64,000 nt of DNA. Source: an uncultured Bacilli bacterium (GTDB lineage Bacteria > Bacillota_I > Bacilli_A > RF39 > UBA660). The stretch spans positions 1 to 64,000 of the forward strand of contig CAKPMH010000003.1 in NCBI GenBank assembly GCA_934167935.1, read 5' to 3'. Both the position numbers and the translations under genes were made by a program. Of this stretch, positions 1 to 9,547 are shown piece after piece; position 1 is the stretch's first letter; each line of letters starts with the position of its first letter. The notes under the pieces are model-generated. The model did not search any database. It saw nothing but the letters and a program-made list of their open reading frames with translations, and had not been told where the DNA came from.

Positions 1-76
1 TCTCCTGTAAAATACAGGTTACAATCCTCTAATTAGAAACTATTAATAAACTGTCCAACTTTTGGGGTTCAGTTCA
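1..76. mobile_element. End of an IS3-family (IS150-like) insertion sequence
   Basis: Positions 52-76 read as a terminal inverted repeat of the IS3/IS150 type. On the reverse strand it begins TGAACTGAACCCC and continues AAAAGTTGGACA, and on the given strand it ends in CA as IS3-family ends do. A small hairpin (CCTGT...ACAGG, 4-18) lies inside it. The transposase and the other end would be to the left, outside the window. The motif is read directly; the family assignment is from memory of IS150-type ends. No second copy of this end was noticed in the window. Confidence 0.55.
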
Positions 77-90
77 TATTGATTATTTTT

Positions 91-765
91 TTAATTTTTA
101 ACTTCATTAATAATGCTAGAAGTAACTTTATAGTAACCTAAATCGTTTAAATGTAAACCTTCAATAGTATAAATATCTTTTAAATTTCCATCTGAATCTA
201 AAAGCTTACTATAAACATCAATGTAAGTAATTTCATTTTCCCTACATAAATTTTTTAACTTTTTATTAAATTCTTTAATAGTATCGTTTGTAACATTCTC
301 ATTAAAAGAATAATCCTTATCATTAAAAGTATTTCTATTGATAGGATAAATAGATTCAACATATATTTTAGTATATTTTCTATTTGCCTTTATTCCGTTA
401 ATAATTTTTTGAATATTATTAAGTAAATCATTTTCTTTAATATCATGATTTAAATCGTTAATTCCAATAAGTAAAAAAACTTTTGAAGGATTATATTTAT
501 AAACATCATCCATTCTTTTAAGCAAATCTTCACTACCATCACCACTTATACCACTATTAATAACATGATTATTAGGAAAAAATTCTTCTACCTTATATTT
601 ATTAGTAATTGAATCACCAAAAAAAACTATATTTTCATCTACAATGTAATTATTACTTTTATTATTATAAATATAAATATTAAGTATAATAGAGATTAAT
701 AAACAAATAGATATAATAATTAAAGCTAAATTTAAATTAAAAATTTTTTGTTTCTTTTTTTTCAT
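91..765 (-). CDS. Membrane-anchored SGNH/GDSL-type hydrolase
   Basis: The protein has 224 residues. A lysine-rich start is followed by one hydrophobic segment (about residues 10-32), so the catalytic domain should lie outside the cell. The domain carries the SGNH blocks: block I FGDSIT (Ser nucleophile, about residue 51), a GISGDGSED glycine block, the GINDLN block with the Asn, and a C-terminal DxxH-like block in EGLHLNDLGY. These enzymes remove acyl groups from carbohydrates, lipids or peptidoglycan. It diverges from an acyltransferase-3 gene, so the two may add and remove acetyl groups on a surface polymer (inference). The substrate cannot be read from the sequence. Confidence 0.85.
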   Translation of the reverse strand: MKKKKQKIFNLNLALIIISICLLISIILNIYIYNNKSNNYIVDENIVFFGDSITNKYKVEEFFPNNHVINSGISGDGSEDLLKRMDDVYKYNPSKVFLLIGINDLNHDIKENDLLNNIQKIINGIKANRKYTKIYVESIYPINRNTFNDKDYSFNENVTNDTIKEFNKKLKNLCRENEITYIDVYSKLLDSDGNLKDIYTIEGLHLNDLGYYKVTSSIINEVKN

Positions 766-858
766 AAATACACCTCATAGTAAGATATTATAACATATAA
801 AAGCAAATATATAACAAAAATATATAAAAATGTGGTAAAATAAAAGAAGGGTGGTTAT

Positions 859-1887
859 ATGAAAAGGTTAACAAGCTTAGATTTAATACGTTTTTTTGCA
901 ATACTATTTGTACCATCAGTTCACTTCTTTTTAAATAATGGATTTTATGAAGCAAAAGTTACAGGGCTTGGAATGTTTATATCAATATTATTTAGATGGA
1001 TGTTTTATATTTGTGTACCAATATTTATGTTATTAACAGGTTATTTGAAAAGAAAAAGTAAATTAAATAAAGAATACTATAAAAGAATTAAAAGTATTTT
1101 ATATAGTTATTTTTTAATTTCTATAATATGTATTTTATTTAGAAAATTTTATTTACACGAAAATATAAGAATTTTAAGAATGATAGTAAGTATTTTTGAT
1201 TTTACAGCTTGTGGATATTCTTGGTATATAGAAATGTATATTGGTCTATTTTTAATGATTCCATTTTTAAATATATTATATAATTCACTAAATACAAAAA
1301 AGAAAAAACAAATTTTGATAATTACTTTAATTTCTATGTGTTCTATATATCCCTTTATAAATTATTTAAAAATAGATGGAGTTAGATTAGAAATGATTCC
1401 AGATTGGTGGAATCAACTATATCCTTTTATATATTATTTTATTGGAGCATATATAAATGAGTATCAAATAGATATAGATAAGAAAAAAGGAATAATAGCT
1501 TTTATATCAATTTTATTACTAGAAACAATTATTTCATATATATATAATTATAATAGTACTTTTTCATCTAACTTTATAGGTGGATATAATAGTTTACAAA
1601 CAATAATAATCTCTACTATTTTCTTCTTGTTATTATATAAAGTTAATTTAAAAAATAAATTAATTATTAAAATAGTTACTAGTATTTCTAAATTATCATT
1701 AGATATATACCTATTTTCATATATAATAGATTTAGTAGTTTATAAAACTTTAGATAATTATTTAAAAACACCAATAGAATATTTAAAGTACATGATACCT
1801 ATAATATTGATAGTATTTGTTATATCAAGCATTCTAGCATATATAAAAAATAAAATATTTGAAATAACAAAAAAGATAATTGATTAA
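859..1887 (+). CDS. Acyltransferase family 3 integral membrane protein
   Basis: The protein has 342 residues and about ten hydrophobic segments. The N-terminus has the acyltransferase-3 signature: a SLDLIRFFAI segment followed by H22 in SVHFF, then a membrane helix and a Trp/Tyr-rich stretch (YSWYIEMYIGLFL). These proteins transfer acetyl or other acyl groups to extracellular sugars, as in O-acetylation of capsule, teichoic acid or peptidoglycan. The start follows GGGTGGTTAT at a normal distance. It is divergent from the SGNH hydrolase at 91-765, which supports a surface-acylation role (inference). The acceptor is unknown. Confidence 0.85.
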   Translation: MKRLTSLDLIRFFAILFVPSVHFFLNNGFYEAKVTGLGMFISILFRWMFYICVPIFMLLTGYLKRKSKLNKEYYKRIKSILYSYFLISIICILFRKFYLHENIRILRMIVSIFDFTACGYSWYIEMYIGLFLMIPFLNILYNSLNTKKKKQILIITLISMCSIYPFINYLKIDGVRLEMIPDWWNQLYPFIYYFIGAYINEYQIDIDKKKGIIAFISILLLETIISYIYNYNSTFSSNFIGGYNSLQTIIISTIFFLLLYKVNLKNKLIIKIVTSISKLSLDIYLFSYIIDLVVYKTLDNYLKTPIEYLKYMIPIILIVFVISSILAYIKNKIFEITKKIID

Positions 1888-1900
1888 TTATCTTTTTAAT
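1870..1900. terminator. Bidirectional rho-independent terminator
   Basis: A 12-bp perfect stem (1870-1881 with 1886-1897) with loop GATT is flanked by A and T runs on both sides. It serves both convergent genes and overlaps their last codons. Confidence 0.8.
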
Positions 1901-2270
1901 TTTTATTTATCTTTTTTTTATTAATACCTATCATAGAGCCTAACATACAAGAAGAAGATAATATCAAATAAAAAATTAAGTTTTTAATATCAGCTACTTG
2001 ATTTAAAGCCAAATATTCAAATAATAAAAGAATTATTAAAAAAACTAAACTTAATTTTAACCCTTCAAGCCAACCAGATTTTAAACTTTTCTTTCCGATT
2101 AAAAATCCTCCTATAAATAAAGAAATAACAGGTATAATTATTTTAAAGATAGATATAGTCTTATCACCAATGATATTAAAATAAGAGAAAATGGTCATAA
2201 TAAATGTCAATAATAAAATTGATAAAATAATATATAAAATACTTAAAGATAAATTTTTTATATAATTCAT
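1896..2270 (-). CDS. Small membrane protein, TIGR04086-like
   Basis: The protein has 124 residues and about four hydrophobic helices. The motif GGFLIGKKSLKSGWLEGLK between helices 2 and 3 matches the TIGR04086 family of putative membrane proteins found in spore-formers and other Firmicutes; their function is not established. The start at 2270 is chosen because AAGGAGG lies just upstream; a longer open frame has no such site. It is divergent from the DUF421 gene with about 70 bases between the starts. The family assignment is by motif only. Confidence 0.6.
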   Translation of the reverse strand: MNYIKNLSLSILYIILSILLLTFIMTIFSYFNIIGDKTISIFKIIIPVISLFIGGFLIGKKSLKSGWLEGLKLSLVFLIILLLFEYLALNQVADIKNLIFYLILSSSCMLGSMIGINKKKINKN

Positions 2271-2342
2271 AAAAATCCTCCTTAATAAAAAATATGATTG
2301 AATAAAAAAAATATGTAACCTCATAATAAAATGGGTGATAAT

Positions 2343-2972
2343 ATGTATTTAAATATGTGTTTAAAAACAATAGCTTTATATTTTATAATAGTACTAGCAT
2401 ATAGAATAATGGGGAAAAAAGAAGTAGGAGAATTAAGTATAATAGATTTAATAGTAACTATCTTAATCGCAGAATTAGCAGCCATTTGTATAGAAAACTA
2501 TAAAAGTTCAATTTTTGTATCATTAATACCAATAATATCATTAGTAGTAATAGAAGTATCATTAAGCTATATAACACTAAAAAGTAGTAAAATAAGAAAC
2601 ATTATAGATGGTAAACCAAATGTTATAATAAAAGCTGGAAAAGTATGCTTTAATCAAATGACTAAATTAAGATATAGTTTAGATGACTTAATAACACAAC
2701 TTAGAGAAAAAGGAATAAAAAGTATTGAAGAAGTAGATTATGCTGTTTTAGAAAATAGTGGTACATTATCCGTATTTCAAAAAACAAAAGACTATCCACT
2801 TCCAATTATCTTAGATGGCACAATTGATTATGATGTATTAAAAGAAATAAACAAAGATACATTATGGGTATATAAAATGTTAGAAAAAAATAACTTAGAA
2901 TTAGAAGATGTATTTTATGCTTTTTATACAAAAGAAAAAACATATATAATAAAGAAAAAAGACCTTATTTAA
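2343..2972 (+). CDS. YetF-like membrane protein (DUF421)
   Basis: The start at 2343 follows GGGTGAT; an in-frame ATG at 2331 lies upstream of that site and is less likely. Of about 209 residues, the first 75 form three hydrophobic helices with the characteristic stretch YRIMGKKEVGELSIIDLIVTI. The rest is a soluble alpha/beta domain with PNVIIKAGK, the RYSLDDLITQLREKGI segment and EEVDYAVLENSG. These blocks are diagnostic of DUF421 (YetF, YrbG). YetF-like proteins in Bacillus are inner-membrane proteins with no settled biochemical role. It is likely monocistronic. Confidence 0.85.
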   Translation: MYLNMCLKTIALYFIIVLAYRIMGKKEVGELSIIDLIVTILIAELAAICIENYKSSIFVSLIPIISLVVIEVSLSYITLKSSKIRNIIDGKPNVIIKAGKVCFNQMTKLRYSLDDLITQLREKGIKSIEEVDYAVLENSGTLSVFQKTKDYPLPIILDGTIDYDVLKEINKDTLWVYKMLEKNNLELEDVFYAFYTKEKTYIIKKKDLI

Positions 2973-3020
2973 AAAATTTACTTTTTAAAATATGCATGCT
3001 ATAATTAAATTGGTGGTTAT

Positions 3021-4775
3021 ATGTCAATGGAAGTACCAAATACTTTTTCCCTAGAAGAAGGGAGTTTAAAAGATTTTATATATAATGATGAAGATTATAC
3101 AAATTATAGACAAGAGTATACCGAAGAAATTGAAAGATATTTAAATCAAAAAATAAATATACAAATAGAAAAGATTGGACTTAATTATTATTTAAAATGT
3201 GAATATGGAACATTTTTCCTTGGAGAAAAACCTAAAGGAAACCCCCATTTAATTATACTTAAAAATTTATATCAATTATTAAATGGATGGACTAACTATA
3301 TAAGTTCAAATCAAGAAATATATCAAAAAATTTATGCTATTAAATATTTTGAAGCCTTAAAAAGTAAAGATTTTGAATATTTAAAAAAAGAATATAAAAA
3401 TTTTAATATAAACTTTCTTTTGATTCCTATAGAAATGTTTCTTCAAAACGAAAATATCTTAAGTAATACAACCAATAGAGGTTATGAACAACTTCTATAT
3501 TATTTAAATATATATCAAAATGATGGATTTAATTTTGATAAAAATGTTGAACTTAGATATAGAATGAATATGTGTAATAATAAAGATGATATTACTAGTT
3601 TATATGGAGATAATGAAAATAATTATTATATAAAAAGACATATGGAAGAATTTAAAAAGTATTTACTTGAAATTGATTATAATATTAATTTAAAAGAAGG
3701 ATATAATTATTTAAAGGAAAATTATAGTGAAGAATTAGATAATGAATATTGTTTAAAATTATATAAAAATTGTCCAAGAATATTTTATTTAGATGATCAA
3801 TTTAAATTAATAGCAAAGTCAATAAAAAATAAAAGTGAAAAAATAAAATTATACAATGATAAAGAAATAAATTTAGTATATCATGATTATGATATATATA
3901 ATGATATACCAGTTGGTATAATTACTAAGAATGGAAATATAAAAGATCCCTTTTTATTAGAATATCTAAGAAAAAATGATTTATTTGTTAAATTATATAA
4001 AATGTATTTTAAAAATTATATAAAAATATCTCCACCTGAAAAACAAAATATTAAAGATTTTATAGATTATCTATTACTTAATAAAAAAACATTCATAAGA
4101 ATTATAAATAATGTGAACTTTACAATAAGTGAAGTAGATCAATTTATTTCTTTAAAACAATACTTAAGTATAGAAAATCAAAATAAATTTGATGAATTTT
4201 TTAAGATATATCAAAAAAATGAAAGAGAAAGATGGATTGAAATACATAATGAATTAGTAAAAAATCCAAAAGAAAAAAGTCAAATTTTAGCAAAATATAA
4301 TCTAGATAATGATAATTCATATAAGATTGTGTTAGAAAATAAATTTATAAATAAAGATATAAAAAGTTATATATTAGAAAATATGAATTTAAATTGTCTA
4401 AGAGTTATAGACATTATTGAATTAATAGATGAAATGCAAGAAAAAGAATTAACTATTGATGAAATGTTAAAAGAAAAAGATATTTCTAAAAAAAGTTTTG
4501 ATAAGTTATATAATGAATGTCTTAAAAAAAATCCCTTTTTATACAATTATATAAAAGATGGATTATCTAAAAATAAAAAAAGAGGATTTTATAAATTAAT
4601 AAAATTAGGATATGTTGTATTAAAAAGTGATTTAAAAACAGAAGAAGAATATAATGAAAAATTTTCAAACATTATTGAATTTGAAAAATTAAGATCAAGT
4701 CTTATTAATACAGAATTAAGAGAAAAATTAGATGAATTATACAATTCATGGAATAAAACAAAGGTGATAAAATGA
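3021..4775 (+). CDS. Uncharacterised 584-residue protein
   Basis: I do not recognise a family. The protein has no signal peptide or membrane segment and is rich in Lys, Asn, Glu and Tyr, with mainly helical character. A folded N-terminal part (about residues 1-110: KIGLNYYLKCEYGTFFLGEK) is followed by long helical stretches. The start follows GGTGGTTAT. Its stop overlaps the endonuclease IV start by 4 bases (ATGA), so the two are translationally coupled. A role connected to DNA repair is possible from context only. Confidence 0.75.
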   Translation: MSMEVPNTFSLEEGSLKDFIYNDEDYTNYRQEYTEEIERYLNQKINIQIEKIGLNYYLKCEYGTFFLGEKPKGNPHLIILKNLYQLLNGWTNYISSNQEIYQKIYAIKYFEALKSKDFEYLKKEYKNFNINFLLIPIEMFLQNENILSNTTNRGYEQLLYYLNIYQNDGFNFDKNVELRYRMNMCNNKDDITSLYGDNENNYYIKRHMEEFKKYLLEIDYNINLKEGYNYLKENYSEELDNEYCLKLYKNCPRIFYLDDQFKLIAKSIKNKSEKIKLYNDKEINLVYHDYDIYNDIPVGIITKNGNIKDPFLLEYLRKNDLFVKLYKMYFKNYIKISPPEKQNIKDFIDYLLLNKKTFIRIINNVNFTISEVDQFISLKQYLSIENQNKFDEFFKIYQKNERERWIEIHNELVKNPKEKSQILAKYNLDNDNSYKIVLENKFINKDIKSYILENMNLNCLRVIDIIELIDEMQEKELTIDEMLKEKDISKKSFDKLYNECLKKNPFLYNYIKDGLSKNKKRGFYKLIKLGYVVLKSDLKTEEEYNEKFSNIIEFEKLRSSLINTELREKLDELYNSWNKTKVIK

Positions 4776-5677
4776 ATGAACTTATAATAGGATCACATGT
4801 TTCTTTTAAAAGCAGTGATCAATTAATTGGAAGTGTAAAAGAAGCAATAAGCTACGGAGCAAATACATTTATGTTTTATACAGGAGCTCCTCAAAATACT
4901 AAAAGAGTACCATTAGATGATATGAAAACATATGAAGCCTTAAAAATTATGAAAGAAAATAATATTGATTTAAGAAATGTAGTTGTACATGCACCATATA
5001 TAATAAATCCTGCTAATTATGCAAACAGAGAATTTTCAAGCGAATTTTTAAGACAAGAAATTGAAAGAGTACAAAATTTAGGTGTTACTAAAATAGTACT
5101 TCATCCAGGAAGCCATGTAGGTTTAGGAATAGAACAAGGAATAAAAAATATAATAGATGTTTTAAATATGTCAATATTTAGTGATACTAATGTAGATATA
5201 TGTCTTGAAACAATGGCAGGAAAAGGAACAGAACTTGGAATTAGTTTTGAACAATTAAAACAAATAATTGATGGTGTAGAATATAGTGAAAAAATAAAGG
5301 TATGCCTAGATACATGCCACATTAATGATGCAGGATATGATCTAGAAGATTTTGATAAAGTATTAGAAGAATTTGATAACATAATCGGCTTAGAAAAACT
5401 TTCATGTATTCATATAAATGATAGTAAAAATATAAAAGGAAGTCATAAAGATAGACATGAAAATATTGGATTTGGAACAATTGGTTTTGAAAATTTATTA
5501 AAAGTAATATATAATCCAAAATTAAAAAATATTCCTAAAATTTTAGAAACACCATATATAACAGATTTAAATACAAATAAAAAATCATATCCACCATATA
5601 AATTTGAAATAGATATGATAAAAAATAAAAAATTTAATAAAAATTTAATAGAAGATGTTAGAAATTATTATGTTTAA
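4772..5677 (+). CDS. nfo: Endonuclease IV (AP endonuclease)
   Basis: The protein has 301 residues, the normal length for the family, and is a cytosolic TIM-barrel enzyme with three zinc ions. It cleaves the phosphodiester bond 5' to abasic sites in base-excision repair. Visible metal-binding blocks are GSHVSF (start), VVHAPYIIN, LHPGSH, ETMAGKG, CLDTCHINDAGYD, IHINDSK with DRHENIGFGTIG, and ILETP. The start overlaps the preceding gene by ATGA and follows AAGGTGAT. In Bacillus nfo (yqfS) lies beside yqfT; here a DUF2624-like gene sits convergently next door, consistent with that neighbourhood. Confidence 0.97.
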   Translation: MNELIIGSHVSFKSSDQLIGSVKEAISYGANTFMFYTGAPQNTKRVPLDDMKTYEALKIMKENNIDLRNVVVHAPYIINPANYANREFSSEFLRQEIERVQNLGVTKIVLHPGSHVGLGIEQGIKNIIDVLNMSIFSDTNVDICLETMAGKGTELGISFEQLKQIIDGVEYSEKIKVCLDTCHINDAGYDLEDFDKVLEEFDNIIGLEKLSCIHINDSKNIKGSHKDRHENIGFGTIGFENLLKVIYNPKLKNIPKILETPYITDLNTNKKSYPPYKFEIDMIKNKKFNKNLIEDVRNYYV

Positions 5678-5701
5678 AAAATTTAAAATTAAGCATAATA
5701 A

Positions 5702-5965
5702 TTATAGATAGTTTTTATATTTATTTTTATAAAAATTATATAATTCATAAATTTTTTTATAAGCAGTAGGATTAATCCTACTTTTTATATTATTAAAAAT
5801 AAGTTCACCATCACCATACAATAAAGTTTTATAATCACTTTTAATTGTATTATAAATGATATTTACTTCATTATTATCAAGTTTAACATTTTCACTATTA
5901 GCGTAGTTAATTATATCTTCTTTTGTTAAAGATTTAATATTTCTTTCAATTAATCTATAAATCAT
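5702..5965 (-). CDS. Small helical protein, possibly DUF2624 (YqfT-like)
   Basis: The protein has 87 residues and starts at 5965, where GAGGTG precedes the ATG. The pattern (IKSLTKEDIINYANSENVKL, then a helix, then NPTAYKKIYELYNFYKNK) resembles DUF2624, whose Bacillus member yqfT adjoins the endonuclease IV gene. The same neighbour occurs here, which raises confidence. Function is unknown. It is convergent with nfo, with 24 bases between the stops. Confidence 0.6.
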   Translation of the reverse strand: MIYRLIERNIKSLTKEDIINYANSENVKLDNNEVNIIYNTIKSDYKTLLYGDGELIFNNIKSRINPTAYKKIYELYNFYKNKYKNYL

Positions 5966-6046
5966 AAGACACCTCATAATAATATATGAAAAAGTCTTAG
6001 AATAATGTAGTTAAATTTTAATAATATTAAGTATAGGGGGAATAAT

Positions 6047-6658
6047 ATGTATCAAAAAAAAGAATTAGACTATAGTACTTTAGAACCATATATTAGTGAT
6101 AGAACAATATATATTCACTACAATAACTATTATTTAAAATATTTAAAAAATTTAAATGATATTTTAAATAAAGAAAATTATAACTATAAGTATGATAAAG
6201 AAGATTTATTTAAACATATAGATTTATTTAATATAGCAAATAGAGATGATATAATATATAATTTAGGTGGAGTAATAAATCATGAACTATATTTTAATAG
6301 TGTAAGTAATTTAGGTAATAATAAACCTATTCTAGAGATAAAAAAAGAAATAGAAAAAAAGTATGGAACATATGAAAATTTTGTTCAAGAATTTAAAAAA
6401 ATGGCTTTAAACTTAAAAGGATCAGGATATACCTATTTAGTAATAAATAAAAATAAAGAATTACAAATAATAAATATGAGTAATGAAGAAAGCCCATATT
6501 TATATGATATGATACCTATAATAGCACTAGATATGTATGAACATGCATATTATCTAGATTATCAAAATAATAAAGAAAAATATATTGATTCGTTTTTTCA
6601 TATTATTGATTTTAAAAAGATAAATAAATTATATGAAAAAGAAAAAAATAAAATATAA
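6047..6658 (+). CDS. Fe/Mn superoxide dismutase-like protein
   Basis: The protein has 203 residues, the usual length. All four metal ligands of the Fe/Mn-SOD family are present: H24 in IHYNNYYLKYLKNLN, H79 in GGVINHELYFNS, D162 and H166 in ALDMYEHAYYLDY. The rest is divergent; the usual Trp of the DVWEHAYY motif is Met. It would convert superoxide to oxygen and peroxide in the cytosol. The start follows AGGGGG. It overlaps the PBP2-like gene by 26 bases, suggesting coupled translation. Metal preference cannot be told. Confidence 0.85.
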   Translation: MYQKKELDYSTLEPYISDRTIYIHYNNYYLKYLKNLNDILNKENYNYKYDKEDLFKHIDLFNIANRDDIIYNLGGVINHELYFNSVSNLGNNKPILEIKKEIEKKYGTYENFVQEFKKMALNLKGSGYTYLVINKNKELQIINMSNEESPYLYDMIPIIALDMYEHAYYLDYQNNKEKYIDSFFHIIDFKKINKLYEKEKNKI

Positions 6659-8690
6659 TTACTACAAAAAATATAATGATATAAAAGAAATAATAGAAAA
6701 AAGATACAATATATTAATATTAATAGTAACATTAGCGTTTATAATTTTATTTATAAAACTATTTTATATTCAAATAGTAAAAAAAGATTATTATGTAGAA
6801 AAATTAAAAGAATTAACAGAAAAAAAGATAGAAGGAAAAACAGCTCCAAGAGGAAGAATATATGATAGAAATCATAAATTGATAGTTGATAATAAACCCA
6901 AAAGAATAATATACTATGTAAAAAATAATTTGAAAGTAGAAGAAGAAATATCACTTGCATATAAATTGGTTGATATGATAGAAATAGAAAATAAAGCAAC
7001 AAATAAAATGTATAAGACATTTTGGTTAAAAAAACATAAAGAAGAATCAGAAAAATTAATAACAGAAAAAGAACTAGAATTACTAGAATATCGAAAAATA
7101 ACAAAAGAAGATATAGTAAAATTAAAATATGAAAGAGTACCAGAAGAAGAAATAAATAAATTTAGTGAAAAAGATAAAAAAGCAGCTTATATATATTACT
7201 TAATGAATAGAGGATATAGTTATGAAGAAAAGATAATAAAAGATAGCAATGTTACAGAAAAAGAATATGCAACAATTGCGGCTAATATAAGTAAATTAAA
7301 TGGTATAAATATTAGACTAGATTGGGAAAGATTATACTTATATGATAATACATTTAAATCAATACTAGGAACTGTTTCAAATAATATACCAAGCAATTTA
7401 AAAAATTATTATATAAAAAAAGGATACAATTTAGATGATAAGGTAGGAATAAGTTATTTAGAGTATGAATATGATGATTATTTAAAAGGAGAAAAAAACA
7501 TTTATGAAATAAATGAAGAAGGAGAAAAAACATTAAAACAATATGGAGCAAGAGGAAATGATATAGTACTTACAATAGATATAGAACTACAACGTGAAAT
7601 AGAGAAAATATTAGAAGAGGAAATAATTAAAGCAAAAAAAGAAAAAAATACAGAATATTATAATAGATCATTTGTTATTGTAACGAATCCAAAAACGGGA
7701 GAAATTCTAGCAATGGCAGGAAAACAGGTAATAGAAACAGATAAAGATTATAAAATATATGATTATACACCAGCTGTAATAACGTCTCCAATTACACCAG
7801 GTTCAGTTGTAAAAGGCGCATCACATATAGTGGGATATAATAATTCAGCACTTAAAATAAATGAAGTTAGAAATGATACATGTGTTAAGCTTGCAAGTAC
7901 GCCACTTAAATGTTCTTGGATGCCACTTGGTACATTAAATGATATAACTGCTCTAAAAAAATCATCAAATACATATCAGTACTACACAGCTTTAAAAGTT
8001 GCTAAAACCAAATATAAATATAATATGGCTTTAAAAGCAAATAAAGAAGCCTTTAAAAAATATAGAACAACATTTAATGAATTTGGATTAGGTGTAAAAA
8101 CAGGAATAGATTTAAAAGGAGAAAGTGTAGGAAATGTTGGAAAAAGTGATGTAGGAGGATTACTTTTAGACTTTTCAATAGGTCAATATGATACGTATAC
8201 TCCAATTCAGTTATCACAGTATATAAGTACGATTGCAAATAATGGTTCAAGAATGAAGTTGCACCTATTAAAAGATGTTTATTCATCAAAAGAAGAATCA
8301 TTATCAAATAAGATATATGAATATAAAAATGAAGAATTAAATAAAGTAACAACTGAAGAAAAATATTTAAATAGAGTAAAAGAAGGATTTAAGGAAGTAT
8401 TAAAACTTGGTGGAACTGGGTATGGATATATTAATTTAAAATACAAACCAGCAGGAAAAACAGGTACAAGTCAAAGCTTTGTTGATACAGATGGTGATTT
8501 AAAAGTCGATAAAGAAACAATTAGTAATGCTTTTGTTGCATATGCACCATATGATGACCCTAATGTGACATTTACAATTATATCTCCAGATATATATAAT
8601 TATGACAATAATAGTAATTATCAAACAAATGTTAATAGAAGAATTACAACAAAAGTAAGTGAAGCATATTTTAAACTTTATGACAATTGA
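6633..8690 (+). CDS. Penicillin-binding protein 2-like transpeptidase
   Basis: The protein has 685 residues, with one membrane helix at about 26-48. A PBP-dimer domain begins with GKTAPRGRIYDRNHKLIVDN, and the transpeptidase domain has the Ser nucleophile in PGSVVKG (S391, K394), the SxN motif in KKSSNTYQ (about 445) and KTG (609-611). The SxxK box is SVVK rather than the common S[TV]FK. It cross-links peptidoglycan outside the membrane, most like class B PBP2/PBP3. The start lies inside the SOD gene with a poor ribosome site, so translational coupling is likely. MrdA-type or FtsI-type cannot be separated from this sequence alone. Confidence 0.9.
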   Translation: MKKKKIKYNYYKKYNDIKEIIEKRYNILILIVTLAFIILFIKLFYIQIVKKDYYVEKLKELTEKKIEGKTAPRGRIYDRNHKLIVDNKPKRIIYYVKNNLKVEEEISLAYKLVDMIEIENKATNKMYKTFWLKKHKEESEKLITEKELELLEYRKITKEDIVKLKYERVPEEEINKFSEKDKKAAYIYYLMNRGYSYEEKIIKDSNVTEKEYATIAANISKLNGINIRLDWERLYLYDNTFKSILGTVSNNIPSNLKNYYIKKGYNLDDKVGISYLEYEYDDYLKGEKNIYEINEEGEKTLKQYGARGNDIVLTIDIELQREIEKILEEEIIKAKKEKNTEYYNRSFVIVTNPKTGEILAMAGKQVIETDKDYKIYDYTPAVITSPITPGSVVKGASHIVGYNNSALKINEVRNDTCVKLASTPLKCSWMPLGTLNDITALKKSSNTYQYYTALKVAKTKYKYNMALKANKEAFKKYRTTFNEFGLGVKTGIDLKGESVGNVGKSDVGGLLLDFSIGQYDTYTPIQLSQYISTIANNGSRMKLHLLKDVYSSKEESLSNKIYEYKNEELNKVTTEEKYLNRVKEGFKEVLKLGGTGYGYINLKYKPAGKTGTSQSFVDTDGDLKVDKETISNAFVAYAPYDDPNVTFTIISPDIYNYDNNSNYQTNVNRRITTKVSEAYFKLYDN

Positions 8691-8735
8691 CTAGAATAAT
8701 TTTTTTTAGTAATATTAATAAAAAGGAGCAAATAT

Positions 8736-9461
8736 ATGAAATTAGAATTTATAAATGATGAAAAAATAAATACTTATAAAGTAACCTATAATAATCAAAA
8801 AATAAAGGAAATAAAAAAAGATTTAAAAAAATATTCAACAAAATTAGAAATGAAAATAAGATATGATTGTACTGTTTTTAATTTAGATAGTTATATAAAT
8901 CAATATATAAGTTGTAATGAATATAGAAGATTAAAAAAATATAATCGAGAAATAGTAGATGATACAAATGATATAATGGAAACGGCCTTTGGTGGAGCAT
9001 GTTATATTCAAGAAAAAATTGAAATTACAAGATATCCTCTCTTGTTTAATATTTTATTTAAAGAGCATAAAAGTAATAACAAAAATATTTTAAAAACAAT
9101 ATTACTATATTTAAATGATGAAGAAGGAATAAAAACAGGTGAAAAATTTTACATGAGTAAAATATTAAATATAAAAAATTATGATGATAATATTCCTATT
9201 AGTGAAAAAATAAAATTTATAGAAAAAATAATGAATGCTATGGATTTCAAATTAGAAAAAAGTGAATCACTTATTGATATAGAAAAACAAATTAAAATTA
9301 TATCACAATTAACTATAGAAAATAAAAATAATATATTAAAAAAAGTTAATAAAAGATTGGAGCATGCTAAAGATAATAGTAATAACTTAGAACAAATATT
9401 AAATTATATTAATTATAGTAATAATAACAATTATCTAAAAGAAAAAACATTAACTAAATAA
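8736..9461 (+). CDS. Uncharacterised 241-residue cytosolic protein
   Basis: I do not recognise a family. The gene has a strong AAAAAGGAG site at a good distance. There is no membrane segment; the protein is lysine- and asparagine-rich, with an N-terminal beta-like region (EFINDEKINTYKVTYNNQ) and a helical C-terminal half ending in an Asn-rich, highly charged tail. It stands alone between the PBP2-like gene and the rpmG promoter. Confidence 0.7.
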   Translation: MKLEFINDEKINTYKVTYNNQKIKEIKKDLKKYSTKLEMKIRYDCTVFNLDSYINQYISCNEYRRLKKYNREIVDDTNDIMETAFGGACYIQEKIEITRYPLLFNILFKEHKSNNKNILKTILLYLNDEEGIKTGEKFYMSKILNIKNYDDNIPISEKIKFIEKIMNAMDFKLEKSESLIDIEKQIKIISQLTIENKNNILKKVNKRLEHAKDNSNNLEQILNYINYSNNNNYLKEKTLTK

Positions 9462-9487
9462 AATTTGTTTAAAATATAAAAAAATGT

Positions 9488-9515
9488 TTGAATTTATAGA
9501 AAAACATGTTATAAT
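9488..9515 (+). promoter_or_regulatory. Sigma-A-type promoter of rpmG
   Basis: TTGAAT (9488-9493) and TATAAT (9510-9515) are spaced 16 bases apart, about 30 bases ahead of the rpmG start. Confidence 0.7.
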
Positions 9516-9547
9516 GTAGGTAATGTGCTCAAGGAGGAGGTATAATT

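Noticed and set aside
6047..8690. Mycoplasma genetic code (TGA as Trp)
   Set aside because: TGA ends several genes with a sensible C-terminus (for example at 8690 and 17602) and Trp is encoded by TGG, so the standard bacterial code applies.
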